From Trichodelitschia bisporula (Eukaryota; Ascomycota; Dothideomycetes; Phaeotrichales; Phaeotrichaceae), in the NCBI GenBank assembly GCA_010356995.1, contig ML996694.1, positions 391,676 to 455,675 on the forward strand: a stretch of 64,000 nt of DNA, written 5' to 3'. Positions 22,283 to 35,007 of the stretch are shown here, piece by piece. A model generated the notes under the pieces. That model had not been told where the DNA came from, made no database searches, and saw only the letters and a list, made by a program, of their open reading frames with translations. The position numbers were made by a program, and so were the translations under genes. Position 1 is the first letter of the stretch, and every line of letters starts with the position of its first letter.

Positions 22283-24269
22283 CTACAGTTCAGGCGCCAA
22301 ACAAAAGTCACCAGGACATGGCCTTTTCAGGGGATGAGCTTCGGTGTTGCTGTGGATAGTTAGGGTTGGCTCGACATGAGGGTCTCCGGTTTGTAACTTA
22401 CAAGACGTATTCGTCTAGGCTGATCAACTCCGGCTCACTAAAGATCAAGTAAAAGTACTTGAGCGTCTCGGCCATCCAAAACGACTCGCTAGAGTCGATC
22501 TTCGGCGGCCACGCCTGCGTAACGTCCTCGATGCCAGCGTATGATATCCCCGTGTGGGTGACGTTATGGATGGCGTTGAACATCCTCCATGCGGTGTCCT
22601 GGTACTTGGTGTCGCCCGTAATACGGTACAAGATAAAGATAGACTCAATCGCCTCGGGGCGCAAGATGTACCGACTGTCGCGAATCTCCGAGAACCCGGG
22701 CGGCAAACGGAACTGTCCGATCAACCGCTCGGCCCGGTCATCCAAGCTACTCGGGACATCGCCCTCGAGCGTCACCATTGACGAGCTGACACTCTTGTAC
22801 CAAAGGGACTTGTCCCACTTGCAGTCCGTCGCATTCTCGCAGGGCACGGCGCGGAAGATCTCAGGCATGATACCCGTCTTCGTGCTTTCATAGGCCCACG
22901 CACACCCGTCGACGAGCTTGCGCGCAACATCGAGGTCCTGGTCGCGGCCAAATATCTTTGCGCCGATGCCAACCATGCCGCCAGTAAAGCATGTGAGATG
23001 CTGACCTTCCGCGGTAAGCTTGATGGGCTCGGCAACCATCTTCTTAGCGGTGCCCGAGATAAGGACATCTCGATTGTCTGGTGTCATGGGCCGGAAAAAG
23101 AGGTACTTCTTTGCTGCATCGATAGCGTTTTCGTACATGACCCGGTACTGGTTGGACAGTCCGCCGAGGAGGAGGTACTCCTGCTGCGCATGAGACGCGC
23201 CTACGGAACAGACAATAGGGACGATCTCACCTTGGGTAAGTACTCATATAGAGAATCAGACATGCCCCCAAGAGTAAATGTGTAATCATGGGTGACAATC
23301 GGACCGATGGCCGCGTTGAATATGATGGGCCACAGGCCGGGGAGCTGGGTACGGTTCTGGCCCGACTCGATCACATTTGTGATACGCTGCACAGCATCAT
23401 AATACTTTGGGTCGCCCGACACCTGGCTTAGCCGTGTGAACTCCAGAGTCAACGAGCCCATCTCCGCTGCAAGCGTGTAGGTGCTAGCTTCTTGCTCCCG
23501 GCCATTGACAGCCCTGTGGGTGTCAGCTGTCAAACTGCGAAATGATCGTCGCAGACACATACTTCTTCCATGGCCACCTTGTCAGCGGCATGCGATTTGG
23601 CGTGTCGAATGCTTTATACAACATTTCACCGATTTCAAGAGCCTTCTCCATCAAAATGGGGTACTTGCCGCCGCTGAGATCATTCGCACTCAATAAACCG
23701 CCGAGATAGCGAATGGTCGTCTCAAAGACGTTCACGTGCTCCAAATGTGTCGTCGTAAAGTCAATCTTTCGGAGTGCCTTCACGGCAATTTCGAAGTCGT
23801 GCGTCATGTTCAAAATCAGAAGCGAGTCCAGGGCATCGACCAGCGTTGCACCCCATCCGCCAAACGGATCGCGATGCCCCTTCGTCACCGGGGCAACTTC
23901 ATCGTGCAGCCAGGCATACTTGGTGTAGCCCTTCCACGAGTGCACAAATGCCTTCTTGACAGTGTCACGACGCTTGAGCCTTTCGACTTCGTGCGCGTGA
24001 TCTTCGGGCTTGAAATCATGCTGAATGCGGGGAATATTGACAGGCGCCCCCGTAGGCAGGGCGATGAAATCGGACACGGGAAAATGCTGGGGGACTTCTT
24101 TCCATTTGATGGGGTACGGGAATTCGCCGTGACGACTCCAGGGAAAGGCTGGGAGTACTAGCACTGAGTGCCTGTCCCCACCGGCGTGGAAAAAGAGGAA
24201 GAGAGTGATGACCGTGGCTACGCACAACAGCGTCCAGCGGCGGATTAGGGGGGTCATCATTGTCGGCAT
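22283..24269 (-). CDS. GH47 class I alpha-1,2-mannosidase, type II membrane protein
   Basis: Exons 23563-24269, 23231-23513, 22402-23183 and 22283-22349 give 612 aa. It trims alpha-1,2-linked mannose from N-glycans in the ER or Golgi and may contribute to glycoprotein quality control. A signal anchor at about 10-30 (WTLLCVATVITLFLFF) fits type II topology. GH47 landmarks follow in order: WKGYTKYAWLHDE, GATLVDALDSLLIL, TLGGMSDS at 316-323, RPEAIESIF with E507/E510, SFWMAETLKYFYLIFS, and the calcium-binding Thr593 in NTEAHP. The last 67-base exon, easily missed, supplies NTEAHP; without it the protein would stop just short of the calcium site. The ATG at 24269 is used since the frame upstream begins with a non-ATG codon. 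Whether it is ER or Golgi type cannot be told from sequence alone. Confidence 0.93.
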
Positions 24270-24848
24270 CAAGGGAGAAGCATTAGACTCCTGTTGTCCA
24301 ACCTGATGTCATCGTCGACGCACTTTGAAAGGAGAGTGGCTATCTCGAGCCAAGCTCGGCCAAGGTGGTGGACAGAGTGTGGCGTGTGTGGCTTGTGGAA
24401 GGGTTGGGCGCACAGGCCAGCCGGCATCAGAACCCAACCTCACGGCCTTGGGACAATCAACCACCAAGTGGTTTGCAGACAGCGATAGATATCTGGTAGT
24501 CCTGAAAACATCGCACACACCTCTTCCTTTTCTGCAAACCCCTTCCAGGCGCAGTTGAACTACATCAGAACTACAGAAATATTTCTGGTTAGTTTTACTC
24601 CAGATTCTCCCCCTGCGAGTACTCCTCTCATTTCGTAAACTACCGTAGCATCAAGTCTAATCTCGTGATTTTCAGCATCGGATCAGAATATAAACTACTA
24701 TCTCGTGGCTCTTTGATCTATAGCCTCCCATTTACACCGTCTGCTGAACATCCGGACTTGGAGGCTTTTATATTCCCATTTTGCGGCTACTAACGCCACC
24801 AGCCCATCTCGCTGTTAGGCCTCGCCATCACTTCCTCCATCTCCGACT
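24270..24848. promoter_or_regulatory. Divergent promoter region, mannosidase and MED20
   Basis: A 579-base spacer between divergent genes, so it should contain both promoters. The right half is comparatively AT-rich. No specific binding site recognised. Confidence 0.45.
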
Positions 24849-25643
24849 ATGTCTCGCACCGCGAGCGTGTACGTTACCCGATAACACTAGCCCTCAAGCC
24901 CAGTACTCAGTCTCAGTAGCATCTTCTTCCTCCCCGGGGCGCAAGAGGCCACCTCCCTCTCCACCCTCATCGAACGCCTCGTCCGTACCACCAACGGCAA
25001 CCCGCTGGGGAAATGGGGTCTCGAGCATCGGATTCTCCGCTCCACCGCCTCCAACCTAGCCGATGACAAAACGCACCCACCTCGCCTCCACCACATCCTC
25101 CACCTCCTCAACTGGCCACAGCTCACCCACATCGTCATCTCCGGCGGACCCCCTTCGCCCAACGGCAACGCCGACCCCACCCAAGCACTCGAAACCATCA
25201 TCGCCATCCCCTACGCCCAACAAGCCAGCTACATCCAGCTGCTTAAGTTGAAGATGGGCGCCCTCTGGACTCCCCGCACGGTGCTGCAAGTCGCCAACGG
25301 CTCCGCATACGAGGCGGGCGAAATCACGATCCGACTGGGCGATCTGCGGCAGTTGGTCGGGCCGGGCGCACATCACGGCGTGGTCTGCTTCCTGCAGATG
25401 CAGTTTGAGGTTCCGGGAGAGGGGGAAGACGGGTTGGGCGGAGGGGCCATGGAGGTCAGTGTCAGTCCCGAGGCCGTGGCGATGGCAGAGCAGAGCGCAA
25501 AGGACGCGCTCACGGAGTTTTGGCAGAACTCTGGGGTAGGGGGTACGGCGCGGGAGACGTGGCGGTTTTCGGGCCCGGGTGAGGCGGAGAATGGGTTGGG
25601 TGAGGCGGGGCTGTGGTGTGACGTTTTGAGGTTGCGGAAATGA
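24849..25643 (+). CDS. MED20: Mediator complex subunit 20 (MED20/Srb2)
   Basis: Exons 24849-24868 (20 bases) and 24920-25643 give 247 aa. MED20 is a Mediator head-module subunit that pairs with MED18 and helps recruit RNA polymerase II. The tiny first exon encodes MSRTASV; splicing joins it to IFFLPGAQEATSL, restoring the usual MED20 start (short N terminus, then a hydrophobic strand). Family landmarks: PLGKWGLEHRILRST, YIQLLKLK, then WTPRTVLQVANGSAYEAGE and GVVCFLQMQFEV. The C terminus (LTEFWQNSG...) resembles the family's last helix. Length is normal for filamentous fungi. Confidence 0.88.
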
Positions 25644-28600
25644 AGGCGTGTAGGGAAGTAAGGACTACATGGTAGTTAGAGCATATTGATGCTGAGAGGG
25701 GACTCCAAAACTGCAGCACCAGCAATCGCGATCCTAGACCCTTCACCAGCATCCATCAAGATTCCCCGCAAGCAACATCCCCCACAAGCATCAATGCCAT
25801 CCCCGCATTTACGGCCGCACCTACCTCTCTCAGACCCCGCTCTTCCTAACCCACCCGAAGCACTCAAACATCTAACCGAACCGTGAAGCCCGACGTCACA
25901 AGCCGATGAATCGCCCCGGCCCCTCGCAACCCCACACCTCGGCATGCGAATTTTGCACTTACGGAACCGTACCCACAATCTTGGCAGTGGGCAGTACCGT
26001 AGTACGTACTGTGTAATACATAAGTACTTCGACAAAGGATTGAGCCGCCCTCGGGGCGTGACGTCGGCCCCGTTCAGCCCCGCGCAATAACCTTACAATA
26101 TCAACCTTTCGAGGCCGCGCGGGTAAATCCCCTCCGCGCGCACCATACGCCGGACCTACTATGCGCCCCGTTTGGGACCGGGTATGATCCGCACGAGCTG
26201 AGGGGGCAATGGCCTTTTGAGAGACAAGCACACGCTCAATTACTCGCCCTTCCCGCAACAGCGGAGAACATGCGACATCAGTGGTGGTAGCACAACGATC
26301 GGCGTCGGCCCCATAGGTCGGACGATCAGCGCCGCACAGCCTCGCGCGTCTAAAGTAGTTCTAGTAGATGTCTTCGAATAGAATTCCTTCTTAGAAGCCC
26401 ATTTAGAACTTAACCTTGAACCAAGGCTTTTTTAGCTGATATTCTCACGGGCGCGCACATGGCACATACATGCCTACGAAAGTAGCCAGCCAACCCCGCG
26501 CCCGCACACACGCCCCACCTCAGCCGCACATGCGCCCGCCATTCTGCAGTTTACTGTACCATGTACGCACAGCGTGGTAAGCCGAACCTAAGAAAGCCGT
26601 ACTGCAGATAGGCGACGGGCATCGCGCTTCGAACCTCGAGCCCGGCTTCGACGCAGCTAAAATAGCCCCGAAAGGCCACGCACGAGTCCGGTCCGCACGT
26701 GCGGGAGGCGCGCGGCCTAATAAATGAGGACCGACTGCGCCAGTGGCCAACCACCGCTTGGCTACGGGGCACAACACGAGTCACGGTCGCTGGTACTTAC
26801 CGGTACGGTACGGATAGGCGGCCAGCACCGTGGTGGACAGACCCCGCTGCGGCTGGAAAGAGACATACGGTAAGCCCCACTTGCCAGAGTAAGCAGCGTT
26901 GCAATCGATATGGTATCCAAATCTCGATATCCCAATCGATATAGCCGGTGTTATTGCCCTTCTACGCAATCCGTATGGTTGAAGCAGCCCTCCCGTGCCG
27001 TATCTCGGTACCAAACACGCACAAAACGCGGGGCCGCCTGCACTCGGCTCCCCCGGTGTGAAGGGGCAGGGTTTGTTACTGGTGGGCCGGTGAGATTTGC
27101 AACTCGCTGAATCTGTCCCGACCGTTGGGCTGCGCATCCTAGCAGCTATGCTGTGCCTACGCTTGCGGCGGTGATGTTGTCATGTATTGCCACGCGGTGT
27201 GGAGGTTTGGTCCGTGAATGGCTTCTCATGATGCGAGGATCGCCCGGTCTGGAGGGGAGAAAGTGTGGAGAAGGCGAGGCAGAGGAGAGACCAGGCCGGA
27301 CATGGGCAGCGCAAGAGACGGGACGAGACGGCATGATGGGTTGCGTGCATGAAATTGTTTCAAGGACAGGGAGACGCGGGAAGCGCAGAGGAGGATGATG
27401 CGGGTGTTATGGGCGAACAGTCGAGACTCTCTGGTGACTGACGTCGCGGTCAACGCACACAAAGCCTTACGCAACTGACCTGCAGATCAGCCTTCGGCTG
27501 CCGGCCAGATCTTCATTGCCCATGGATCCATGGATGTTGCCCTCCCTCCCCACCTCTTCATGAGACGTCGAGGCTGTGGATACGTACCTCGAGCACGGGA
27601 CCAAAGTGAAGGGCCAATTGCGGGGGCAAACGGGCTTTCTGCTCGAGCCGGCGAGGGTGCGATAGGACCCCAGTCCATGCAATGCAGGCGGCTCGTGGCG
27701 ATGGAGCTGTTGTGGTGGTTTGAGGGTTGATATGCTGAGCGCAGAGATTGACCGGTCGGAAGGGAAAGCGGTTCATTCATGCTGCGCAGTGATCCGCGGA
27801 AGCTTTTAAGTTAGTGAGAAACCCAATGGAGTGAAGAGTCGGCGATGGAAAGCATATCCCAAACAAGAGGAAGACGGAAGACGAGACGGCGATGGTTGCG
27901 TGAGTTTGTTCGCTGCTTCCTGTCCCATGTCTCCTTGTGGTCAGACCTGCCTGCGGTCCCCTTCTTTGTCTTGGCTTGCATCAGCGGATTGGCCGGGCTG
28001 AGGGTTTGGTGGCTTGGGGGGCTTTCTTGGGACGCGGGCTCCGGGCAACGGTCCGAGAAAGCTTTGTTTTGTGTCTGCTTTGGAGAGAAGATGATGAGGA
28101 AGAGGGCGAGAGAGAGGACGAGATATACGGATGTAGAGCGAGATATGTACATCCATATATCCGTAGTGAGTGTGCGAGAGAAAAGGAGGCCAAGTGAGGG
28201 TAAGAGAGGGGAAGAGAGGCAAGAGAGTGATAGAGCAGCCAGCAACAGACCAGAGGCAGGTAGGAGAGTCAGCTCCCTGCAGAAAGCAGAGCTGGCGAAG
28301 AAGCTGGCGAAGCAAAATCAGCGAACAGCATCTCGAGAAAATTCGGCCATTTGTTGCCATTACTGCTCCAATTCCTTTCCTTTTCCTTTTCCCATTCGGA
28401 TCTCTATTTTCGTGCTGGGAGCCGGGAAACATTCGGGACTTGGATGATGCTGGTCATCTCATTTGGCCTGCCGTTATTCGGATGCCGCTGCCGGGATCAC
28501 TTGTTGCTTGCTGTTGGTGGGACATGGTGGTGAGAGACGAAGGTCGAGCCATAGCTTGTTGATGAGCTTACTGCGCATGGTCGACTGAAAAGTATATCCC

Positions 28601-31158
28601 GAAGCATATCCCAAAGCATGTCCCAACTATCCAAGACCAAACATCACAGCGGATCGACCAAAGGAGCGATGTCGATAACCATCAGAGGATGTACGGTAAG
28701 GCACGACGCATGACGCACGACGCGCAAGCTGAAGTTGTTGCATCATCGACCTTTGCCGCCGGCCGCTCGTGGCCGTGCAACATATGCGCGCGCCATGCTG
28801 GTACCGGGTACATTCCGTCCCTCTCTTCTCTTCCCATTACCCTCTCTTTTCTCTTTTCTCTCTCTCGAGGGTGGCTGCAGTGTGACGGTTGTGCCACTCT
28901 GCCCTTATCCGCTGCCACGCGCTCGCACAACGCGGACACGGTGGGCAACCCCGCATTCAACCGAGGGATGGCAAAGCGACTGTGAGGCGAACTCAAGTCA
29001 TCAACCCTAAACGGGTTCGAATGGCTGAGAGAGGTGCCCAGCGGACAGTTCGCATTCTGGCTCTCGTTCGCAGGCTGCTGCTTTGATTTGTGCCTTGACT
29101 CCGCCTTGTCCAACCTGGCCTTGTTTGCGCTGGTCGAGTTCGCCGGGGGTGGTGCGGGGCCTGACTCGAGATGGTGGTGGGGGATAGAAGGTGTGGATAA
29201 TGGAGCGCAAGGCAAGAAAATGTGATTCGTCGTATGGGATGATTCGCGCCGTGATGATTGACCTTTTCGTAATTAATTGCCTTCATCCCTCTCCTCTGTT
29301 ACCCCTCTGCGTCCTGATGTGAGGAAAGTGACAAGAAAAGCCTGGCAAACCTGGTAGAGCATCATCACGTCGAAGCGACTCCCCTAGCTTGAAAGCTCAC
29401 CGAGACTGGACAGTCGGAGAGGATGCACCGCCACCTGATAGATTATTGAAGTTGCTACTGCGTAAGTTGTTGTACAGTACATAGTACGTACCGCCTGCCT
29501 GCGCTCTCGCCGGGATGAAGGCCCTAGGACGCCGACGGACCCATGTAGTTTTTTTGCTCTCTTCTCGTCGAAGTTTCTTGTCGAGGCTTTTTGACCTGCA
29601 AGTGCTGGGAGGTGGATTGATGCTTTACTGAGTGGCTCCCCATTAGCCCTCACGCTGCAGAACGAATCCCAAGAAAAATACCAAGCAGTGGAACAGACCA
29701 GTCACTTCTTCTCAGTGCCTGGTTTAACGTGGGCGGAGCGCCTCTCTGCGAGCTTCAAGCACTCCGACAGGCTGAGCGAACGCTGCGACTTTCTCCACCA
29801 TTGCCCTTGTGCATCGGGAGAAGAATTCGAGAGCAATTCGAGACTCTTTTTGAACCGTCAATATTTTCCTTTTTCTCTGGCTGGTATCGTCTCATTTCTC
29901 CGACAGTTAGGTTATCGTGAACTATTTGGGGAGACGTTCTACTTCGTAAAGGAGGCTACGGATATAGTCCAACGCTTGTTCGCCTTTCTCTCTCTTCTAA
30001 ATCCTCCATCAGCTCTCCTTTGTGATATACATCGGTACATCCGTAATTCATTGATCCTAATTTGCCTCGTTCCTGTCTTTACCCCATCTCTCCCTCTCGT
30101 GGTAATCCTAACCTCCCTTTGCCTCGCAGGTCTGGGTTACGAGGTTCTGTCCGCCTGGCCCTGCACAACCGATTCGTCAAAGCCCGACGTGCATTTTGGC
30201 GGCCGGCGCGTGCCATTCTACGAATGTTCCCGGGCTCGAGAGAGGTGGTGAGTTCCTTAGTGACGCCAGATGCCTACTCGGTATTCCTCTCCACCTCTTG
30301 GACGTTGGCATATCCTCAAGGCTCTCCTCTCTCTCTCCCTCTCTCTGTACATGTGTGTGATCTCATGAGCAAAGACACTACTCCCTCTTCCATGTCAGCA
30401 CTGCATATCCTACCCCCGCCTACATATGGCTTTTGCTTCGCATCCTTCGTAACAAGCATTGAGGTCGGCTTCACTGCATATTCGGTCAGAGCAGTACGGA
30501 TAGAGCTTACTATAGCTAAATAGTACTACCCGCTACCCGTACAAGCCCCACACATACCCACATACCCTCTCACGCCTCTCTCCCTTTCCCCTCTAGTCCC
30601 CCTGCCTTACCCTTTCCTGTATCTTTCTATCCCAGAAACCGACGCCATTCTCCACCCCCAGTTCTTCCAAATCTCCTCTAGGCTCACTGCCGCTGGTTGC
30701 CTCCACATCTGCAATCCGCATCCGCATCTGCGTCCTCATCCCACCCTTCCTGCGCCTACTTCTCGTCCACGCCAACAACGAGCATCACATTCGCCTCCTC
30801 CTCCACCGCCAATTCCTTATTCTCTAGTATCCACCGCTCACCCATCACCCCTCTACTACCAACCCACGTCTACCCGCCTGCTGGCTCCCCCCCCTTCTCA
30901 GAGGCCTTCAATTCATATCCCCTCCCTCCCCCCCCCCCGCGACCCCCAGAGTTGATCCCGTTTCGCGACCCTCGCCTGGGCCTGTTTATGCTCTCCAGCC
31001 CAGTTTCCCCTCAGAACAGCCTGACTGAAACGTCGCTGAAGGGGATCCGGGACTAAAACGTCCCCTAACCGCCTCACTCCCTTCTCCACCCCCCCCCCCC
31101 CNNNNNNNNNNCCCCCACATCTGCGCATTATCCCGTTCCAAAAAAGCACTTGAGGTCC
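25644..31158. other. Long gene-free stretch upstream of Far1/Ste5-like gene
   Basis: About 5.5 kb with no frame I can support. The 200-aa plus frame at 27845-28447 and the minus frames opposite it are low-complexity shadows. The right-hand ~800 bases are strongly pyrimidine-rich on the plus strand with an 11-C run (30927-30937) and a C tract broken by a gap (31089-31116), as expected for a long mRNA leader. No transposon, tRNA or repeat family recognised. Confidence 0.5.
31089..31116. other. C tract interrupted by a 10-N assembly gap
   Basis: Thirteen Cs (31089-31101), ten Ns (31102-31111), then five Cs (31112-31116). The gap is within a homopolymer in the leader of the Far1/Ste5-like gene, 42 bases before its start codon. 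Its real size is unknown. Confidence 0.95.
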
Positions 31159-34100
31159 ATGTCAAGCAGATCGTTCCACAACCCTTTGGCAGCGGCGCGT
31201 AAACCCTCGAGATCCAAGTCCAAACGTCCCGACAATTTGGAGTCGAACTTGGAGGTACTCGGCCTACTACCATCACGCCAGAAAGAGTCGAAGCGCAAAG
31301 GCGTTGAGTTTTCCGCAAGCGTTTCAGACGCGTCAAGCAGTATGTCTTCCCTTCCGTATTGTGTAGCTGTTTCATTTCTGCTTTTTGCTTCATCGTTGCG
31401 CCGTTGCGCCGCATGTCTCTTTCCCTCTGTCTCTCCACCGCGGCCCACCTTCCTTTCACTGTTCTCGCAAGTCACAGCCAGACCTTGATTACTGACTCCG
31501 TTTCCTTAATGCAGGCACCCGTCGCCCCTCACGCGCCCCGAGCCGCAGTAACAACCCGCGATTGACGCCTGACAGCGACCGTTCTTCCGCACCGTCCCAC
31601 CTGCCACGCTCGAGCAGAGGCATGGCTGGCGTGCTCGACATGGAGCGATCCCGTAATCGCAAGGATCGCACCTTTGTGGGAAGCGAATGCGCCGTCTGTG
31701 AGGAGAACTTGGAATACACTCTACGCGGCGAGCGGATCCTTCAGCTGTCATGCGGTCACGTCGCCCACGAGGCATGCTTCTACGAGCACATTCGCGAATC
31801 TGAGTCGCAGTACTGCCCGGCGTGCAAGGCGCCCCTGGCGCTCGACACCAGCCGCGGTGGCAATGTCTTGGACCTTGGTAGGGCGCAGTCCTTTCGGGTA
31901 TGTGAATATTCTAACCATGATGTAGAGAAGCTGAGCTATATCGTGAAGTCTGGAACTGGATCTGATGGCAGCCGCTATGGACCCCGCAGCAACATGACCT
32001 CGCCGGTCCCATGGGATAACCAGCCTTTGAACCAACCCGCCTCACGAGAGCCGACGCTGCGCCCGCAACGATCCCAAGAGCTTCTCGGAAACCGGGAGCG
32101 GGTACAGCAGCACTCACGCAACGACAGCGCGACAACCGGCGTAACTTCTGTCAATGACTTTGCAGAACCGCAAAGCACAACGGGACGGCGCCATGATTAC
32201 GATGTGCAGTCCATGGAGACATCGCTCAGCAGCCCGCGGAACGTTGTGCGCAACCCTATCCCACCACCCACCGTCACCGTGCGCAGCGAGTTCCCGACGC
32301 TCACGCGCTCGCGCCAGCAGCAGAGTCTTACGTGTCTGATTACTGTCGAGGTCATGGAGGGCAAGTGGCGACCGACGCCCGAGGATGTGCGACCGCTGCC
32401 GCCGGTACCGCAGCAGATGGGCAGTCTGAACGAGTTTGGCCAGAAGACAGCTCCTGTGATTCCGCAGCGGTCGAACAGCACGTATGAATCGCGACGGCAG
32501 CTGGATGAGGTTACTGAAGAGTTGCACTCTCGGGTGGACAACTGGCATGGCCTGGACTTCTCGCGGTATGAGCAGAGTCTACTCAGCACGGAAATTATGC
32601 TGATGTTGCTAGATTCGGCAAGTTGCGCCTGCACGGCTATGTTCGCGTTGGCAAGGACCAGAAAGCGTGGCAGGATCTTGATTGCTATCTTTTTTCGGAC
32701 ATGCTCATTTGCGTAAGGGAACGAAAGCCGCTCCCCTTACAGGAGTCATACGATCAGAAGAGCAAGCCAAAGTGCACGCTCAAAGGGTCGATTTTGATCA
32801 AAAAGCATCTCAAGGAGGTTGAGACACATCTCGGTATGCCCTTCTATTTGGCGATCGCTGTCAGCTAATCAGACGCAGATAGAACTATTCTGACCCTCAG
32901 CCTTTCCGTGGCCGAGCTGCCACAGTTCCATCTCCAGTTTCAAGATCGGTCAACTCTCGAAGTCTGGAAAGGCGCGCTGCTCTCCATCAACAGCCCACAG
33001 ACGCACTCATCTCGGACGGAATACGACTTCGAAAACTCTGGCACCGATGAAGACGAGTACAGAACAGTCAACACTAAGCGTCTGTCGTCCGTAAACTCCT
33101 CCTATGGCGCCGCTAAATCCTACAACACAGCCCCGACCGAGTACTCCAGCTCGCGCCCGGGCATGTATGACCCGAGACTGGCGCGCCCGATTCACGTGCC
33201 ACTCGACATTGTGGTCGTGATTCCAGTATCTACGTCGATGCAGGGATTAAAGATCAGCTTGCTACGCGATACGCTCAAGTTCCTCGTGACCAATCTGGGA
33301 GAAAGAGACAGGATGGGGCTGGTGACGTTTGGGTCTAGCGGTGGAGGTGTGCCTATCGTGAGTATGACTTCGAAGGCGTGGAATGGATGGGCGAAGGTGC
33401 TAGACTCGGTGCGGCCTGTTGGCCAGAAGAGCTTGCGAGCCGATGTGGTGGAGGGCGCCAACGTGGCCATGGATCTGCTCATGCAGCGCAAATCGGCGAA
33501 CCCACTGTCAAGTATCCTGCTCATCAGCGACTCATCGACGTCGGATCCAGAGAGCGTCGATTTCGTCATCCAGAGGGCTGAGGCTGCCAAGTAGGTGCAT
33601 TTCCTTTGGTCGCACATGCGCCATTAACATTATCTAGGGTCGTGATACACTCGTTCGGCTTGGGCCTCACGCACAAGCCTGACACAATGATCGAGCTATC
33701 GACGCGCACCAAGGCGTCGTACACGTACGTCAAGGACTGGATGATGCTGCGTGAATGCGTAGCCGGGTGTCTGGGTTCGCTGCAGACAACGTCGCACCAG
33801 AACGCCAAACTCAAGCTGCGCCTACCGGAAGGTTCACCGGCCAAGTTTGTCAAGATTAGTGGCGCGCTGCATATAACGAAGCGTGCAAGCGGTCGCGATG
33901 CTGAGGCTGCGCTAGGGGATTTACGCTTTGGTGACAAGAGGGGTGAGTCGGGTTTTTAGCTCATCCCTGTCTCATAACTAACTCGTTACAGACATCCTCG
34001 TCCAGCTGGTCATCACGCCCGACAACGCCTCCGCGGAGCAACTTCCCCAAGATCATTGGGGAACCATCATTTCTGACCTCGAATCAATCGGTGGCAGTGC

Positions 34101-35007
34101 GGATCAAGACGAACAGCGTACCCTATCTGTCGAAGAAGTCCCGCTCATCCAAGCCGACCTTACATACGGCGACATCCTGCGTGACGGCGCCTTCGCTCAG
34201 TTATCACGCCCCTCCCTGCTCGCAATCACCATGCTCCCGGCCTCCCGCGCGAAATCCATCGGCCGTCCCATTTCTCCCCCGATCCCCCCACATCCTTCCA
34301 TCGTCCAACGCCGCATGGAGCTCCTCACTTCAGACATGCTCACCCGCGCCCTGATGCTCGTATCCAAAGGCCAACACGACCGCGCCCACCACCTCCTCCG
34401 CGAGACTCGTTCTATCCTAAAGGGCCTAGGCAAGGGCAATCTGCCCCCACTCCCAACCCCAGGTAGCGCAACCACAGGAACCGCGCCTCCCTTCCCATCC
34501 AGCATGTCGACGCGGCAGAGCGCGTTACCACCACCCCACGGTGCGAATCAGCCGACCTCTCCTACGTCCACGGATGGCCACCCGGATCGGCGAACTAACA
34601 ACTCGCCGCCGACAAACGCCTCACAGCTCGCTGCGAGCCCGACGACGACAGCGGGCTCTGCGCACGGCAGCAATCTCCCGCCGCTCGACCCGACGGCCAC
34701 GAGCATGAGCGGGCACAACTCGTTCCAGCCGAGCGCGGTGGGGATCGATACGCGGACCGTTGCGGCGTTGGACGCGGAGCTAGAAGCGTCGCTGGAGTGG
34801 ATCAGCCATCCCGCCATCTTTGGACGGGACTCGCGTAAAGCCGTACTGCAGGCTATTGGAGTTATAAGCTCGCAGCGGGGATACACATTCCGGACGCCGG
34901 CTGAGAGTTTGTGGGCGGAGAGAATCAAGGGGATTAAGAGGTTAGCGGAGAGATCGAGGGAGTGGCGAGAGGTGGGAGACGAGATGGCTGTTGTGGAAGA
35001 GGGGTGA
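31159..35007 (+). CDS. Far1/Ste5-like scaffold: RING, PH and vWA domains
   Basis: Exons 31159-31339, 31515-32565, 32613-32833, 32879-33590, 33638-33942 and 33992-35007 give 1161 aa. The domain order RING, PH-like, vWA is that of the Far1/Ste5 scaffolds of yeast mating; filamentous fungi carry one such protein. A role in pheromone/MAPK or polarity signalling is inferred. RING: C119-x2-C122, CGHVAHEAC in the middle, C161-x2-C164. PH-like domain at ~410-535 (FGKLRLHGYVRVGKDQKAW, DCYLFSDMLICV), whose start is restored only by splicing at 32566-32612. vWA from ~593: the metal site DxSxS reads P600-V-S-T-S604, so the first Asp is missing. The tail (~860-1161) is Pro/Ser/Thr-rich and then helical. 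Start: the ATG at 31159 opens a basic, Ser-rich N terminus of the type that carries membrane or nuclear signals. Confidence 0.85.

Noticed and set aside
27845-28447. 200-aa plus-strand open frame in the 25.6-31.2 kb spacer
   Set aside because: Highly charged, low-complexity Arg/Glu sequence; all frames on both strands are open there because of purine/pyrimidine bias; no domain.
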